From the NCBI GenBank assembly GCA_965603515.1, contig CBFDDH010000007.1:20131-84130 (forward strand): a DNA stretch of 64,000 nucleotides, given 5' to 3'. The first letter of the stretch is position 1, and each line of letters starts with the position of its first letter. The position numbers and the translations under genes are program-made. This DNA comes from JAUVZL01 sp965603515 (GTDB lineage: Bacteria; Hydrothermota; Tepidihabitantia; SM23-42). The notes below the pieces were generated by a model, which saw only the letters and a list, made by a program, of their open reading frames with translations, had not been told where the DNA came from and made no database searches. Shown here in pieces: positions 52,460 to 61,337 of this stretch.

Positions 52460-54178
52460 TTACCGCGTGATAACTACCTTCTTACGTGTGATTTGTTTAC
52501 CTGTATTAAGCTCGATTATATAAATCCCAGATGGTAATTTTTGTCCCTTATCGTCGGTGCCAGACCAGGAAAGAACAGTAGGCAGTAAGGAGTAAGCAGT
52601 AGGCAGGAAAAATTCTTTCACTAATCTTCCGGTTACGTCATAAATCCTCAGCTCTATACCCTCTGCGCTATGCCCTATGCTCTCTGCACTATTCACTTTG
52701 CCAAAGCTGATTTTTGTTTGTTTGGAAAAAGGATTTGGATAAATATCAAATCTTAATTCAGCACCTGCAACATCATCCTCATACTCTTTAATGCCCGTTG
52801 TATTGCTGAAAAGATAGTTGCCATTAGATGCATTCCAGTTGACAACTCCAAGGTCGGGATACTGGGTATACGTATATGTTATTTTAATATTATCAGAACC
52901 CGAAGGAGGTGCATTTGCTAAAGAAACCCATCCGGTCAATGGATCATAGGTAAAATCAGTAAACTGCACGAGCGAATCATTAACGGTGATTTGAGTCAGT
53001 TCCTGGATCGGATGTTGGTCAAGATAAAATAACTGGCGCGTGCCGTCACCGCTTTTATATTCATCGACCGCATTCAATGCATGGTTACGTACATCCCCCC
53101 ACATCACAGTCTCGCATATCAAACCAGAACCCCCGTTCCAGGACCAGGCTGGTGTCGTATTCATTGAACCATTAATATTTTCAAAAACAACTACGGGTTC
53201 CCACCAACCACCTGCAGCAAGGTCAAGCCAGGAATCATTATTTGCATCACCCCACTCAACGCACGAACAGTAACTCGTTGATGTTAACATAACATACTCA
53301 GGAGGTGTTTGAAGTACGCCATTATCGTTTTTGTATACCTCAATACGGCTTTGATCACTACCCAACTGACCATTACTCGCGACGGCAATGTCCTTATATC
53401 CGTCATTATTATAATCACCGACCGCTATCCTCAATATCCACCCCGGTTCAGCAGTTGACCATGATGCTATTTGTTCAAGCGTGCCACCAACATTAGTAAA
53501 AGCTGCAAGCTTGTGTCGGTAGCCAACGACCAGGTCGAGATAACCATCATTGTCCAGATCCACCCAACGGCAGGCATCACCCGGCGTAGAATCGATCGAT
53601 GTCCAGTACGGGGTTGTTTCCATACTACCGTTATTATTCCGGTATACTCGGGTGGGCGATTCAAGCGCTGAGTAAGCATCGCCCGCAGCAACCGCAAGGT
53701 CCAGGTCACCATCGAGATCGACATCACCAAATGCACAATCAAAAGAATTGTATTGATCAGCTGATGTCCACCAGGCATTCTGGGCTAGACCAGAACCTGT
53801 ATTTCGGTAGATACTCGCTGGCCCCTGGCTCGATTGACCGAACCCGAGATAGACCACAGCCATATCAGGAAAACCATCATTATCAACGTCGCCAATATAG
53901 ATATGCGAAAAATACCCGGTCTCTGTAGAACGCCATGATGCACTGGATTCCAAAATTCCGTTTTGGTTAACATATATCGCATTTGTATTCATAGCCATAT
54001 CATTACCATTACCTGTACAGTAATCGATCCAGCCGTCCATGGTAATGTCATACAAAGCACCGCCGGTTGAATAATCATTATCGTTTGAAGTCCACGATGG
54101 TGAACCAGGCAGCGGGATCACTGCCTGCCCGATCCCGATATAAAATAATAATATAAAAATACAAACCTTTGTCCTCAC
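52460..54178 (-). CDS. Secreted VCBS/FG-GAP repeat protein with sorting domain
   Basis: A 572-residue exported protein. The GTG at 54178 follows TGAGG and starts a signal peptide (VRTKVCIFILLFYIGIGQA); the longer frame to 54238 overlaps the upstream gene. About seven FG-GAP-like repeats are visible with Ca loops (DVDNDGFPDMAVV, DVDLDGDLDLAVA, DLDNDGYLDLVVG, DYNNDGYKDIAVA). A C-terminal sorting domain (YPNPFSKQTKISFG ... ITRKKVVITR) follows. Two low-complexity stretches at 52575-52607 and 52652-52694 are of a repeat type otherwise seen between genes. No in-frame TGA interrupts this gene. Confidence 0.85.
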   Translation of the reverse strand: MRTKVCIFILLFYIGIGQAVIPLPGSPSWTSNDNDYSTGGALYDITMDGWIDYCTGNGNDMAMNTNAIYVNQNGILESSASWRSTETGYFSHIYIGDVDNDGFPDMAVVYLGFGQSSQGPASIYRNTGSGLAQNAWWTSADQYNSFDCAFGDVDLDGDLDLAVAAGDAYSALESPTRVYRNNNGSMETTPYWTSIDSTPGDACRWVDLDNDGYLDLVVGYRHKLAAFTNVGGTLEQIASWSTAEPGWILRIAVGDYNNDGYKDIAVASNGQLGSDQSRIEVYKNDNGVLQTPPEYVMLTSTSYCSCVEWGDANNDSWLDLAAGGWWEPVVVFENINGSMNTTPAWSWNGGSGLICETVMWGDVRNHALNAVDEYKSGDGTRQLFYLDQHPIQELTQITVNDSLVQFTDFTYDPLTGWVSLANAPPSGSDNIKITYTYTQYPDLGVVNWNASNGNYLFSNTTGIKEYEDDVAGAELRFDIYPNPFSKQTKISFGKVNSAESIGHSAEGIELRIYDVTGRLVKEFFLPTAYSLLPTVLSWSGTDDKGQKLPSGIYIIELNTGKQITRKKVVITR

Positions 54179-54185
54179 AAAAACC

Positions 54186-54575
54186 TCACTTTTTCTTTTT
54201 ACGAAATGATAAAATCTCAAATGTGCTGATAACCACAAGGATGATAACCAGTATCCATAGGATAATATGACCCAATAGTGACATGAGTAATTTCCCGTTC
54301 AGCAGCCAAAAACACAGAACAAATGCAGCGCACAGATTGATCGCGATCGCACCACCCAAGCCCAAACCAACCATACCGACAGGTTTCCGATTGAATTCAA
54401 TGATGAGGGCAACTGCTATTCCGATGAGAACGGCACCCAATATTGTCGGGTAAAAAGCATGGTCGGTTATCGGCAAACCGATAAATTCAAATATGTCAGC
54501 AGGGAATACCACTAACAACATACCAAGGAAAAAATTGACCAATGCATCGACTAATAGTACGATTGAGTTCTTCAT
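54186..54575 (-). CDS. Small four-helix membrane protein
   Basis: A 129-residue protein with four predicted transmembrane helices (LVDALVNFFLGMLLVVFPAD; ILGAVLIGIAVALIIEF; GLGGAIAINLCAAFVLCFWL; IILWILVIILVVISTFEIL) and a basic C-terminus (FRKKKK). I do not recognise a specific family; the layout is like DoxX- or DUF4345-like small membrane proteins. It ends in TGA 8 nt before the start of the secreted propeller gene, so both are in one transcription unit. Confidence 0.6.
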   Translation of the reverse strand: MKNSIVLLVDALVNFFLGMLLVVFPADIFEFIGLPITDHAFYPTILGAVLIGIAVALIIEFNRKPVGMVGLGLGGAIAINLCAAFVLCFWLLNGKLLMSLLGHIILWILVIILVVISTFEILSFRKKKK

Positions 54576-54691
54576 TATTATAAATCTACTTTAACGAATT
54601 TTTTTGCCATTGTCAAGATGATGCTGCGCTGAGTTTTCGTCACTTCTTGCAAAGCGTAGTCGATATCATTTTTTTACAGCCTTGTGGTTCC

Positions 54692-54872
54692 TGTCATTGC
54701 GAGCGAATTTTGATAGTGAACAGGATGAGCGTGGCAATCTCAGTATAGCTTAAGAGACAATCTCATATGTTTTCGATATTTTTCTCTGCCTATAAGATTG
54801 CGCAGCTTGTTCCGAACGCAGTGAGAAATCCCGTTCCTTCCGTCACTCAAAAGGCGGACATACGCAATGACA
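54692..54872. mobile_element. MITE-like or REP-like element, copy 2
   Basis: A 181-bp gene-free segment bounded by perfect 10-bp inverted repeats TGTCATTGCG (54692-54701) and CGCAATGACA (54863-54872). It contains the GTGGCAATCTC box (54731-54741) shared with copy 1 and a second CAATCTC. It fills much of the 390-nt gap between 54575 and 54966, which otherwise holds only the promoter at 54918-54945. Confidence 0.7.
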
Positions 54873-54917
54873 AATCAAGGTTCCAGAAAAGTAGAGAGAA
54901 GTAGGACAAGAGAGATA

Positions 54918-54945
54918 TTGACATATTTATACTTAAGACTATAAT
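54918..54945 (+). promoter_or_regulatory. Promoter of the discoidin-domain lipoprotein gene
   Basis: TTGACA (54918-54923), 16-nt spacer, TATAAT (54940-54945), followed by AAAGGAGG and the ATG at 54966. Both hexamers are perfect. Confidence 0.78.
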
Positions 54946-54965
54946 TTCAAAACAAAGGAGGAAAA

Positions 54966-56084
54966 ATGAAGAAATTCGCTCTTTTAGCGCTGATTGGCTT
55001 ATTCATATGGCTTGGTTGTGAACGTGGTCCCCAGGCTCCATTTGATGAAGATGATGAAATAGTAATACACGGTATTTATAATGATGATTCAGGCGCGCCG
55101 CTCATTAACCGATGGGTAGGATTCTGGATCAATAGCCCGGAAAGTTTCTTCACGAATTTTCTCGGCCTCGATCCTGAAGAAAGTGACCGGACCGACAGCA
55201 CGGGGAATTATACAGAAACTTTTGTTGGTGGTGACCTTATGGACGCACAGGGCGCCACCTTCAAAGTAATCGTCATGAACTATGATCCGAACTGGCCGGA
55301 CACGACACCAAAAGTATGGTGCGACTTCTTCCCGCTCGATACCGATATTGAACTACCTGAGCTGACCCAGTGGCGCGGTGATCCTACCGTCACTATTGGT
55401 GATACAAATGTTACCTTTACCTGGACCCAGCTCATGTCAACACACGGCAGTGAACCGGATAACTACGTGTTCCAGGTAAAAGCTACCCAGGATGGTCCAG
55501 GTTATACTTTGTGGCAGGAGGACGTCAACACCGCAACCTCGATCACTTTACCAGGATATGTCTTGCCTGAAGCTTATGTCAGTAAATGGCGGGCAATAGC
55601 GCAAATACCAGCACCGAGCGAAAGTGATTTTGGATATAACTATATTACTGACCCGGATACCACAGATATCCCTGACGATCCATATCAGCTGCTTTCCTTG
55701 GGCAGAAATTGTTATGCCGAGGCATACGCTAATCCTTATTCGAAAGCCACCGACGGCAAGTGGGGACCCTGGCCCACCTACTGCGTCGTCTTACCGTCGA
55801 ACAATGTTTCCTGGGTTTATATCGACCTTAGCACAACTAATACGGTCAATGCAATGGCCATGTACGGCATGACCATTGCCGGAACGCCATCAACACCGGG
55901 TTACGATGTTTTTGTATCGGATGATACGCTGAATTGGGGAACTGCAGTTGCGTCGAATAATGAAAACGTGAACTACTTCTATATTGATGGCTTTGATGCA
56001 CAGGGTAGATTTGTGAAATTAGAAGCAAAAGACACGGGCATCGGTATAACCGGCTTCCGCGAGTTCTGTATTTTCGGTCAGTGA
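54966..56084 (+). CDS. Lipoprotein with F5/8 type C (discoidin-like) C-terminal domain
   Basis: A 372-residue lipoprotein: lipobox WLGC near residue 18, a short acidic linker, a carboxypeptidase-regulatory-like segment (IHGIYNDDSGAPLINRWVGF), an FN3-like region (TVTIGDTNVTFTWTQLMS) and a C-terminal discoidin-type domain from about residue 240 (NCYAEAYANPYSKATDGKWG; WVYIDLSTTNTVNAMAMYG). The last domain usually binds glycans or cell-surface ligands. It ends normally: the TGA is followed by a terminator, so no readthrough is suggested. Confidence 0.78.
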   Translation: MKKFALLALIGLFIWLGCERGPQAPFDEDDEIVIHGIYNDDSGAPLINRWVGFWINSPESFFTNFLGLDPEESDRTDSTGNYTETFVGGDLMDAQGATFKVIVMNYDPNWPDTTPKVWCDFFPLDTDIELPELTQWRGDPTVTIGDTNVTFTWTQLMSTHGSEPDNYVFQVKATQDGPGYTLWQEDVNTATSITLPGYVLPEAYVSKWRAIAQIPAPSESDFGYNYITDPDTTDIPDDPYQLLSLGRNCYAEAYANPYSKATDGKWGPWPTYCVVLPSNNVSWVYIDLSTTNTVNAMAMYGMTIAGTPSTPGYDVFVSDDTLNWGTAVASNNENVNYFYIDGFDAQGRFVKLEAKDTGIGITGFREFCIFGQ

Positions 56085-56110
56085 TATGTAAAAAATCAAC
56101 GAGAAACCTT

Positions 56111-56141
56111 ACCCCCACACTAATTGTATTAGTGTGGGGGT
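56111..56141. terminator. Bidirectional terminator, 14-bp stem
   Basis: ACCCCCACACTAAT (56111-56124), loop TGT, ATTAGTGTGGGGGT (56128-56141), perfect stem between convergent genes. Confidence 0.92.
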
Positions 56142-56147
56142 TTGCTT

Positions 56148-57188
56148 TTACGCTGTCTTCATCTGTGCACTAAGTATTTTCAGAGTGGTCTCAATGTGTT
56201 CAGGACGAATACCATAGTGCGTTACCATTCTAAATCGTGATGGTCCGGTCTGCAAGAATTTAATACCCTTCGCAGTCATACGTCTTTGGAGTTCTTCCGG
56301 TTTCATCGCATCGTTAACCAGATCGAAGTATAAAATATTTGTCTGAACACGCGCCAGGTCAATCGCCAACCCGGGGATTTGACTGACACCCTGAGCCAGT
56401 TGCTGAGCATTTTGGTGGTCTTCTTTCAAGCGCTCGATCATCCGTTCAAGCGCGATTATACCAGGTGCTGCGATAATACCTGCCTGGCGCATACCACCAC
56501 CCAGAACCTTACGGCTTCTATGAACTCGGGCAACAAATTCACGCGTGCCGCATACTACCGAGCCAACCGGTGCGGCAAGTCCTTTGGACAGGCAGAATGA
56601 AATGGAATCCACATTGCGGGTGAATTCTTTGACTTTCTTGCCGAGCGCAACTACCGCATTAAAGATCCTGGCGCCATCAAGGTGCACGGCCAATCCATGC
56701 TCCTTGGCGATCGCTCCCACTGAATCAATATACTCTGGTGTCAAAGCAGCACCATAACATCGGTTATGAGTATTCTCCAAACATACCAGACGCGTTTTGG
56801 GCCAGTGTGTATCTTCACCCCGGATCGCGTTTTTGATATCATTAAGCAGCAGCGTACCATCATCCTGATTGGGAATGAGATGTGGGATCACTGCACCAAC
56901 TGCGGATATCCCACCTGCCTCATTGAGGAAAATATGCGCCTTATCGCCGAGGATTGCTTCTTCACCACGTGCACAATGGGCAAGCACACAAACCAGGTTT
57001 GCCATTGTCCCACTCGCAACAAGAAGTCCGGCCTCTTTGCCCGTAAGTTCCGCGGCGAGATTCTGGATCTTGTTGACAGTTGGGTCCTCATCAAATACGT
57101 CATCACCCAGTACTGCATTCAACATCGCCTGCCGCATCTCATCAGTCGGCAACGTGACTGTATCACTGCGTAGATCAATCTCTTTCAT
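56148..57188 (-). CDS. ltaE: Low-specificity L-threonine aldolase
   Basis: PLP-dependent fold-type I enzyme cleaving threonine (and allo-threonine) to glycine and acetaldehyde. The 346 residues show the family start (IDLRSDTVTLPTDEMRQAM), the cofactor-binding Asp171 in HLDGARIFNA and the Schiff-base Lys202 in FCLSKGLAAPVGS. The threonine-aldolase segment GDDVFDEDPTVNKIQ is also present. Its stop lies near a shared terminator; the gene for a tandem-domain lipoprotein lies upstream on the same strand at 57200-57874, 11 nt away, so co-transcription is likely. Confidence 0.95.
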   Translation of the reverse strand: MKEIDLRSDTVTLPTDEMRQAMLNAVLGDDVFDEDPTVNKIQNLAAELTGKEAGLLVASGTMANLVCVLAHCARGEEAILGDKAHIFLNEAGGISAVGAVIPHLIPNQDDGTLLLNDIKNAIRGEDTHWPKTRLVCLENTHNRCYGAALTPEYIDSVGAIAKEHGLAVHLDGARIFNAVVALGKKVKEFTRNVDSISFCLSKGLAAPVGSVVCGTREFVARVHRSRKVLGGGMRQAGIIAAPGIIALERMIERLKEDHQNAQQLAQGVSQIPGLAIDLARVQTNILYFDLVNDAMKPEELQRRMTAKGIKFLQTGPSRFRMVTHYGIRPEHIETTLKILSAQMKTA

Positions 57189-57199
57189 TTAAGGAAATA

Positions 57200-57874
57200 C
57201 TATTTTACAGTAAACTCAATATAGGTTATCTCGTTACCGTTATCATCAGTGTCATGCATACGAAAATCATATTTTCCTGCCTTTTCCGGAGCATTGAACA
57301 CAAAAAGACCCTGGGTCTTCTTTTCTAGATACTGGTATGTTAAATCATGCCGGTCATTTTCGTCCTCACTGCCATGTGGAACATCGGAAGGAATAAGACC
57401 AATCCACGCCCTGGGACCAAATGTAGCTGGCGCGGTAAAGGTTAATCTTATCTCCTCTTTCGGTGCATAAGAATTTTTATCCAGGGAGAGCTCTGCTCCT
57501 TCAGTTACAACCTTGGCCTGGAATGTTATACTGGCAACCTCTTTGCCATTGTCATCTGTATCATGCATGCGAAAATCATATGAACCAGCTTGTCCTGGTG
57601 CGAAGAAATTCAATACACCGGAAGTTTGTTTTTCAAGAAATATATAGGTGAGGTCGTGTTGGTCATTCTGGTTCTCGTCGCCATGAGGAATATCAGATGG
57701 AATAATACCAACCCACGCGTTCTCTTCATAACCTGGCGCGGTGAACGTAGCCGCAATCTCTTCACCACATGTAAAAGTGGTCTTACTCAATTTCAGGCTT
57801 GGTTTTGCACCACCACCACAAGATACAAATGTGATGATACTGACAACCAATGCTACTAGCATCAGCTTACGCAT
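57200..57874 (-). CDS. Lipoprotein made of two copies of one domain
   Basis: A 224-residue lipoprotein (lipobox TFVSC, residue 19 region). The start at 57874 follows AAAGGAGGC; a longer frame to 57952 lacks this. The mature part is a tandem duplication of a domain of about 100 residues: both copies have WxGxIPSDxPHGxExxND, HDLTYxxLEKxTxG and AGxYDFRMHDTDDNG. The fold looks like a beta-sandwich with a charged, probably Ca-binding, DTDDNG loop. I do not know a named family. It is placed before ltaE but no functional link is apparent. Confidence 0.78.
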   Translation of the reverse strand: MRKLMLVALVVSIITFVSCGGGAKPSLKLSKTTFTCGEEIAATFTAPGYEENAWVGIIPSDIPHGDENQNDQHDLTYIFLEKQTSGVLNFFAPGQAGSYDFRMHDTDDNGKEVASITFQAKVVTEGAELSLDKNSYAPKEEIRLTFTAPATFGPRAWIGLIPSDVPHGSEDENDRHDLTYQYLEKKTQGLFVFNAPEKAGKYDFRMHDTDDNGNEITYIEFTVK

Positions 57875-57924
57875 TATGCCTCCTTTGTTTATGATATTTA
57901 GTACCGAAGCGTATCTAAAAAAAC

Positions 57925-58290
57925 TTAAGAGCAGCCATGTTCTATCAACCACTCCTCAATGCCCGCATCTTTCATTATAGCCAATCCTTTAACTGCCTTT
58001 GCATGGTGCTCATGTTCCTGGCCCCAATTATCAAGCACCTTACAAGGAAAATCAGGACACTGCGCACAGAATTCCAGTTTCCGACCATATACACAACACT
58101 GTAATATCTGACACTCGGGTGACCAATGATGACCACTGCGGTCAGCTCTACACCCATCGCATCGTATTTTCTCTGGATCAATGTTTTGTCTGCGCCAGTA
58201 GTCCAGTTCCTGTTCAGTCCTTAAATGAATAGAACATTTGCTGCAGTCAAGCCCGCATGGTGTCAACCACCAGCGTTTTGGGTTATCCAT
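57925..58290 (-). CDS. Cys-rich protein, DUF3795 family
   Basis: A 121-residue protein. The ATG at 58290 follows AAGGAAG; the earlier ATG at 58314 has no such site. Cysteines are spaced as in DUF3795: TPCGLDCSKCSIHL, then RCDGCRADR, CQILQCCVYGR and FCAQCPDFPC, likely binding a metal or Fe-S cluster. Function unknown; such proteins are common in anaerobes. Confidence 0.82.
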   Translation of the reverse strand: MDNPKRWWLTPCGLDCSKCSIHLRTEQELDYWRRQNIDPEKIRCDGCRADRSGHHWSPECQILQCCVYGRKLEFCAQCPDFPCKVLDNWGQEHEHHAKAVKGLAIMKDAGIEEWLIEHGCS

Positions 58291-58345
58291 AAATAACTTC
58301 CTTGTATCGGTCAAAAGAAAAAAAATGAGCCTTGTAACTTATGGA

Positions 58346-58738
58346 TTAAAACTCTTCTTCCTCAGCTTTTTTCATCTCTTCGATAGCGTGTATTGCTTCC
58401 TCACGTGTATCATGAATATTTACCGTTAGTTTAACTTTAAGTGAAGTCGTGCGCACGGTCATGCGCGCCCAGTCATTAGTCCCCCAACGGGCAAAACCAA
58501 GTACGTAATTACCAACAGTTGTCCGCGCTGTTTCGCCGTAATAACCGGCAATTTTAGCACGAACGAGAAGGCCATCGATGTGCGAAATCACATATACCTT
58601 TTTGTTAAGACCTTTGAAGAACTTCTCATATTCTACAAAAAACGCGTCGACGTCTTCGCGCGTCTTAATCTCCCAATTATCTTCAGTAAAGACTATGTTC
58701 TTCTCAGCATCATATTCAAATGTCACAGATCCGGACAT
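58346..58738 (-). CDS. Small protein with STAS/SpoIIAA-like fold, unassigned
   Basis: A 130-residue protein beginning at 58738, 7 nt after AAAGGAGG. Alternating strands and helices (SGSVTFEYDAEKNIVFTEDN; KVYVISHIDGLLVRAKIAGY; VKLTVNIHDTREEAIHAIEE) resemble STAS-like or SpoIIAA-like domains. The C-terminus is a short acidic helix. No signal peptide. I cannot assign a role. Confidence 0.6.
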   Translation of the reverse strand: MSGSVTFEYDAEKNIVFTEDNWEIKTREDVDAFFVEYEKFFKGLNKKVYVISHIDGLLVRAKIAGYYGETARTTVGNYVLGFARWGTNDWARMTVRTTSLKVKLTVNIHDTREEAIHAIEEMKKAEEEEF

Positions 58739-58863
58739 AAACATACCTCCTTTGCTCGTGATCAAATGATTTTAATAATGATATCGGATATGAGCGCCCT
58801 GTCAAGAAGGCATTTTCTTTCCTAAAAGCCCTGAACTTTAATCTGGACTTATCTATATAAAAA

Positions 58864-58894
58864 AAGCACTTCGGGCAAAAAGCCCGAAGTGCTT
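58864..58894. terminator. Terminator, 13-bp stem
   Basis: AAGCACTTCGGGC (58864-58876), loop AAAAA, GCCCGAAGTGCTT (58882-58894), perfect stem just after the VIT/VWA gene. Confidence 0.92.
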
Positions 58895-58920
58895 ATACCG
58901 ATATCCCTGATCGTCCTTAA

Positions 58921-61203
58921 TTATGTATACTCAAGAGTAATCTCTACAGAACCGGTAAAACCTAAAGGCAGCTTAAGTTTCTTCAATATATTCTGCAAAG
59001 TTGATGACTTCATTGTTTTTGCATCGTATGTTTTTACCTTAACCTGGATTACACTACCCTTTTCAACCTTCAAAGAAACGGTCACACTATTCAGTTCCCA
59101 GGCAGCGAATGTTTTCTCGAGTTCCTCTTTTACTTGATCAAAAAGAGCATCTTCAACATCATCCAGACTCAGATTTGCCGGGGTTATACCACCTGTAACA
59201 TAAACCTGAGGTATATGCGCATAATCATATCCACCATCTCCATCTTCACAGGCTTCTCGCATAAGCGGCGCAGAAGGCGCGATATTATAGCTCTTATATG
59301 CACGACCTGAGACCCCGCCCACGGCATAGTCACTTACACCTTGCGGTAAAGGCAATGGCTGCTTTACAATAACGACTTCACCGGTTTTTCTGATGACTTT
59401 GTCTACCGCAACGAATGATGTATATTGAGTCATGAGGTGGTATTCCAGGCCGAGTTTGGTAACCTCTGCGCGTACGTCCTCACCAGCCGTTCCATAATCA
59501 GAAAGACGAGCGATCTTTTCTCTTGCCCAGAGATATTTGAGCGCACTATTGTTCGTATCCTCAAGAGACTTGGTAACTTTTATTTCCTTACGGTAAGTTC
59601 CCGAAGGTGTTCGACCGGTCACAATGATCTTACCTGCAGCATTCTTGTATTTTCCGTATAGAATAAGGGGACGCTGCGCAAAAAGGTCTGGTAAGGCAAG
59701 CGGCTCGACATCATACGAATCAAAGCCCTTGAATTCGACCTTGATATTCGTGAGCAATGGGTGTTTAATATAGTTCATGAATTTTTCAGCTGTTTGCTCT
59801 GCCTCCTCCTGATTTGTTACGACAAAGGGTTCACCCATTCCGACCCGAGCAATACCTTCAATGATATAGCGATTAACACCCGAACCTATACCAAAAGCAA
59901 AAAAGTTTGCCTCATTCAGGTTATCCAGGATAATATCAAAAACTTCTTTTTCCACAGTGACATATCCATCAGTAGCAGTGATTATGATCCGTGACAGACC
60001 TTTTTTCTTGGGCAAGGCCAGAGCCCGCTTAAACGCATCGAGGATCTGAGTTCCACCGCCGCCAGACTGGGACATGACCATTTCTATTGCTCTTAATTTG
60101 TTCTCCTTTGTGGCCGGTAACGGATGATCGGATAGTACCTGGGAACCACCGGCAAAGAAAAGGATATTGAAGTAATCCTTTTTTCTCAACCCTCCGACAA
60201 TATTCTGGATCAACGCCTTGGAAACCTCCAAAGGAAAACCATTCATAGAGCCCGAGACATCGATTATGAAAACGTACTCGCGGGGTGGGACCATTTTCAT
60301 CTCTACTTTTTTCGGTGGCTCGATCATAAGCAGAAAATAGTTATCCTTCTTATCTGGATACAGTAAAACGCCACTGTGTATCGCTTTACCCTGCAACGTG
60401 TATTTAAGAATATAATCGCGGTTTCCCCCGTCTTTCTCATTTTTGGCAAGGGCAACCTTGGCGCGATCCTTGCCGGTCTTGGTAATATTAACCTTATGCG
60501 ACGTAACCCAAACCTTTGATAAAGGCAATCCGGTCATGAGATTCACTTCAATATCAAATACATAGGGCGGTTTGTCTCCCTCGTGAAGATAAGGCGTCAC
60601 TACCCAGTTATCCGAGCCTTTTAATTTGGCCTCATCTGTTTCACCGGTATAGCGAGGGCCTACCACAGTCGGAAAAACGAATTCATATGTACCGTCTTCA
60701 GGCACGAGAATCTCCGTGTACTTCACAACGACTTCGACGACATCACCAGGCATGATATTGGCAACTTTCATCTGGAAAACATTCGGTCGCTTCTGTTCCA
60801 GAAGCGAAGCAACTTTGCCATCTTCTTTTGCCTGTTGATAGATTTTCTGCGCCTTAGCTGTCTCCTCGATATCTGCTTCAATGATCCTATCACCTATCTT
60901 CATAGTCATCGCATGTATCGCTGATTTTACGCCAAGCGGAAATACGTAGAGCGCTTCGATCGTCTTTTTCCCATCGTTCTTATATACCTGAATCAACTCT
61001 ATTTCAGCCGTGATACCGGCAATATTGACATCCGCGTCAGTCTTGAGTAAGGGAAAACTCTCGACCCCAGGATCACCTTCAACCAGGAAATACGGTGATA
61101 GCGATCCCTCTCCATTATCCGATGGAGATGCGCCATTGAGCAATCCTATCCGGATAAATAGAAACAGACTTGTGATGCTAAACAGTATTATTGATTTTTT
61201 CAT
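58921..61203 (-). CDS. Secreted VIT and von Willebrand factor A domain protein
   Basis: A 760-residue exported protein, start at 61203 behind GGAGG (the frame to 61215 lacks it). A signal peptide is followed by a vault/inter-alpha-trypsin (VIT) domain (about 50-180, ending with a GDVVEVVVKYTE segment) and a VWA domain (about 307-475). The MIDAS residues are complete: Asp315, Ser317 and Ser319 in DVSGSMNG, plus Thr in TATDGY. The C-terminal part contains a long linker and a beta domain (VEKGSVIQVKVKTYDAKTMK). VIT-VWA proteins bind other proteins in a metal-dependent way at the cell surface. Confidence 0.9.
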   Translation of the reverse strand: MKKSIILFSITSLFLFIRIGLLNGASPSDNGEGSLSPYFLVEGDPGVESFPLLKTDADVNIAGITAEIELIQVYKNDGKKTIEALYVFPLGVKSAIHAMTMKIGDRIIEADIEETAKAQKIYQQAKEDGKVASLLEQKRPNVFQMKVANIMPGDVVEVVVKYTEILVPEDGTYEFVFPTVVGPRYTGETDEAKLKGSDNWVVTPYLHEGDKPPYVFDIEVNLMTGLPLSKVWVTSHKVNITKTGKDRAKVALAKNEKDGGNRDYILKYTLQGKAIHSGVLLYPDKKDNYFLLMIEPPKKVEMKMVPPREYVFIIDVSGSMNGFPLEVSKALIQNIVGGLRKKDYFNILFFAGGSQVLSDHPLPATKENKLRAIEMVMSQSGGGGTQILDAFKRALALPKKKGLSRIIITATDGYVTVEKEVFDIILDNLNEANFFAFGIGSGVNRYIIEGIARVGMGEPFVVTNQEEAEQTAEKFMNYIKHPLLTNIKVEFKGFDSYDVEPLALPDLFAQRPLILYGKYKNAAGKIIVTGRTPSGTYRKEIKVTKSLEDTNNSALKYLWAREKIARLSDYGTAGEDVRAEVTKLGLEYHLMTQYTSFVAVDKVIRKTGEVVIVKQPLPLPQGVSDYAVGGVSGRAYKSYNIAPSAPLMREACEDGDGGYDYAHIPQVYVTGGITPANLSLDDVEDALFDQVKEELEKTFAAWELNSVTVSLKVEKGSVIQVKVKTYDAKTMKSSTLQNILKKLKLPLGFTGSVEITLEYT

Positions 61204-61265
61204 TTCAGCCTCCATTCATTCTATAATACAAAGAAATCATAACTATATTCCTGTTATTTCACCCC

Positions 61266-61319
61266 TTGACATTCAATAAAATATGCTTATAATATTTAAG
61301 GATATGCTTATATACTTAA
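61266..61319 (+). promoter_or_regulatory. arsR-type promoter with dyad operator
   Basis: TTGACA (61266-61271), 16-nt spacer, TATAAT (61288-61293). An inverted repeat lies at 61296-61319, with half-sites TTAAG.ATAT and ATAT.CTTAA separated by 4 nt, covering the transcription start. This is the expected place for autorepression by the ArsR-family regulator that follows. Confidence 0.82.
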
Positions 61320-61337
61320 TGATGAGAAGATTTATCA

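Noticed and set aside
54966..56100. TGA at the end of the discoidin-domain lipoprotein as Sec
   Set aside because: The domain is complete before it and a terminator follows directly.
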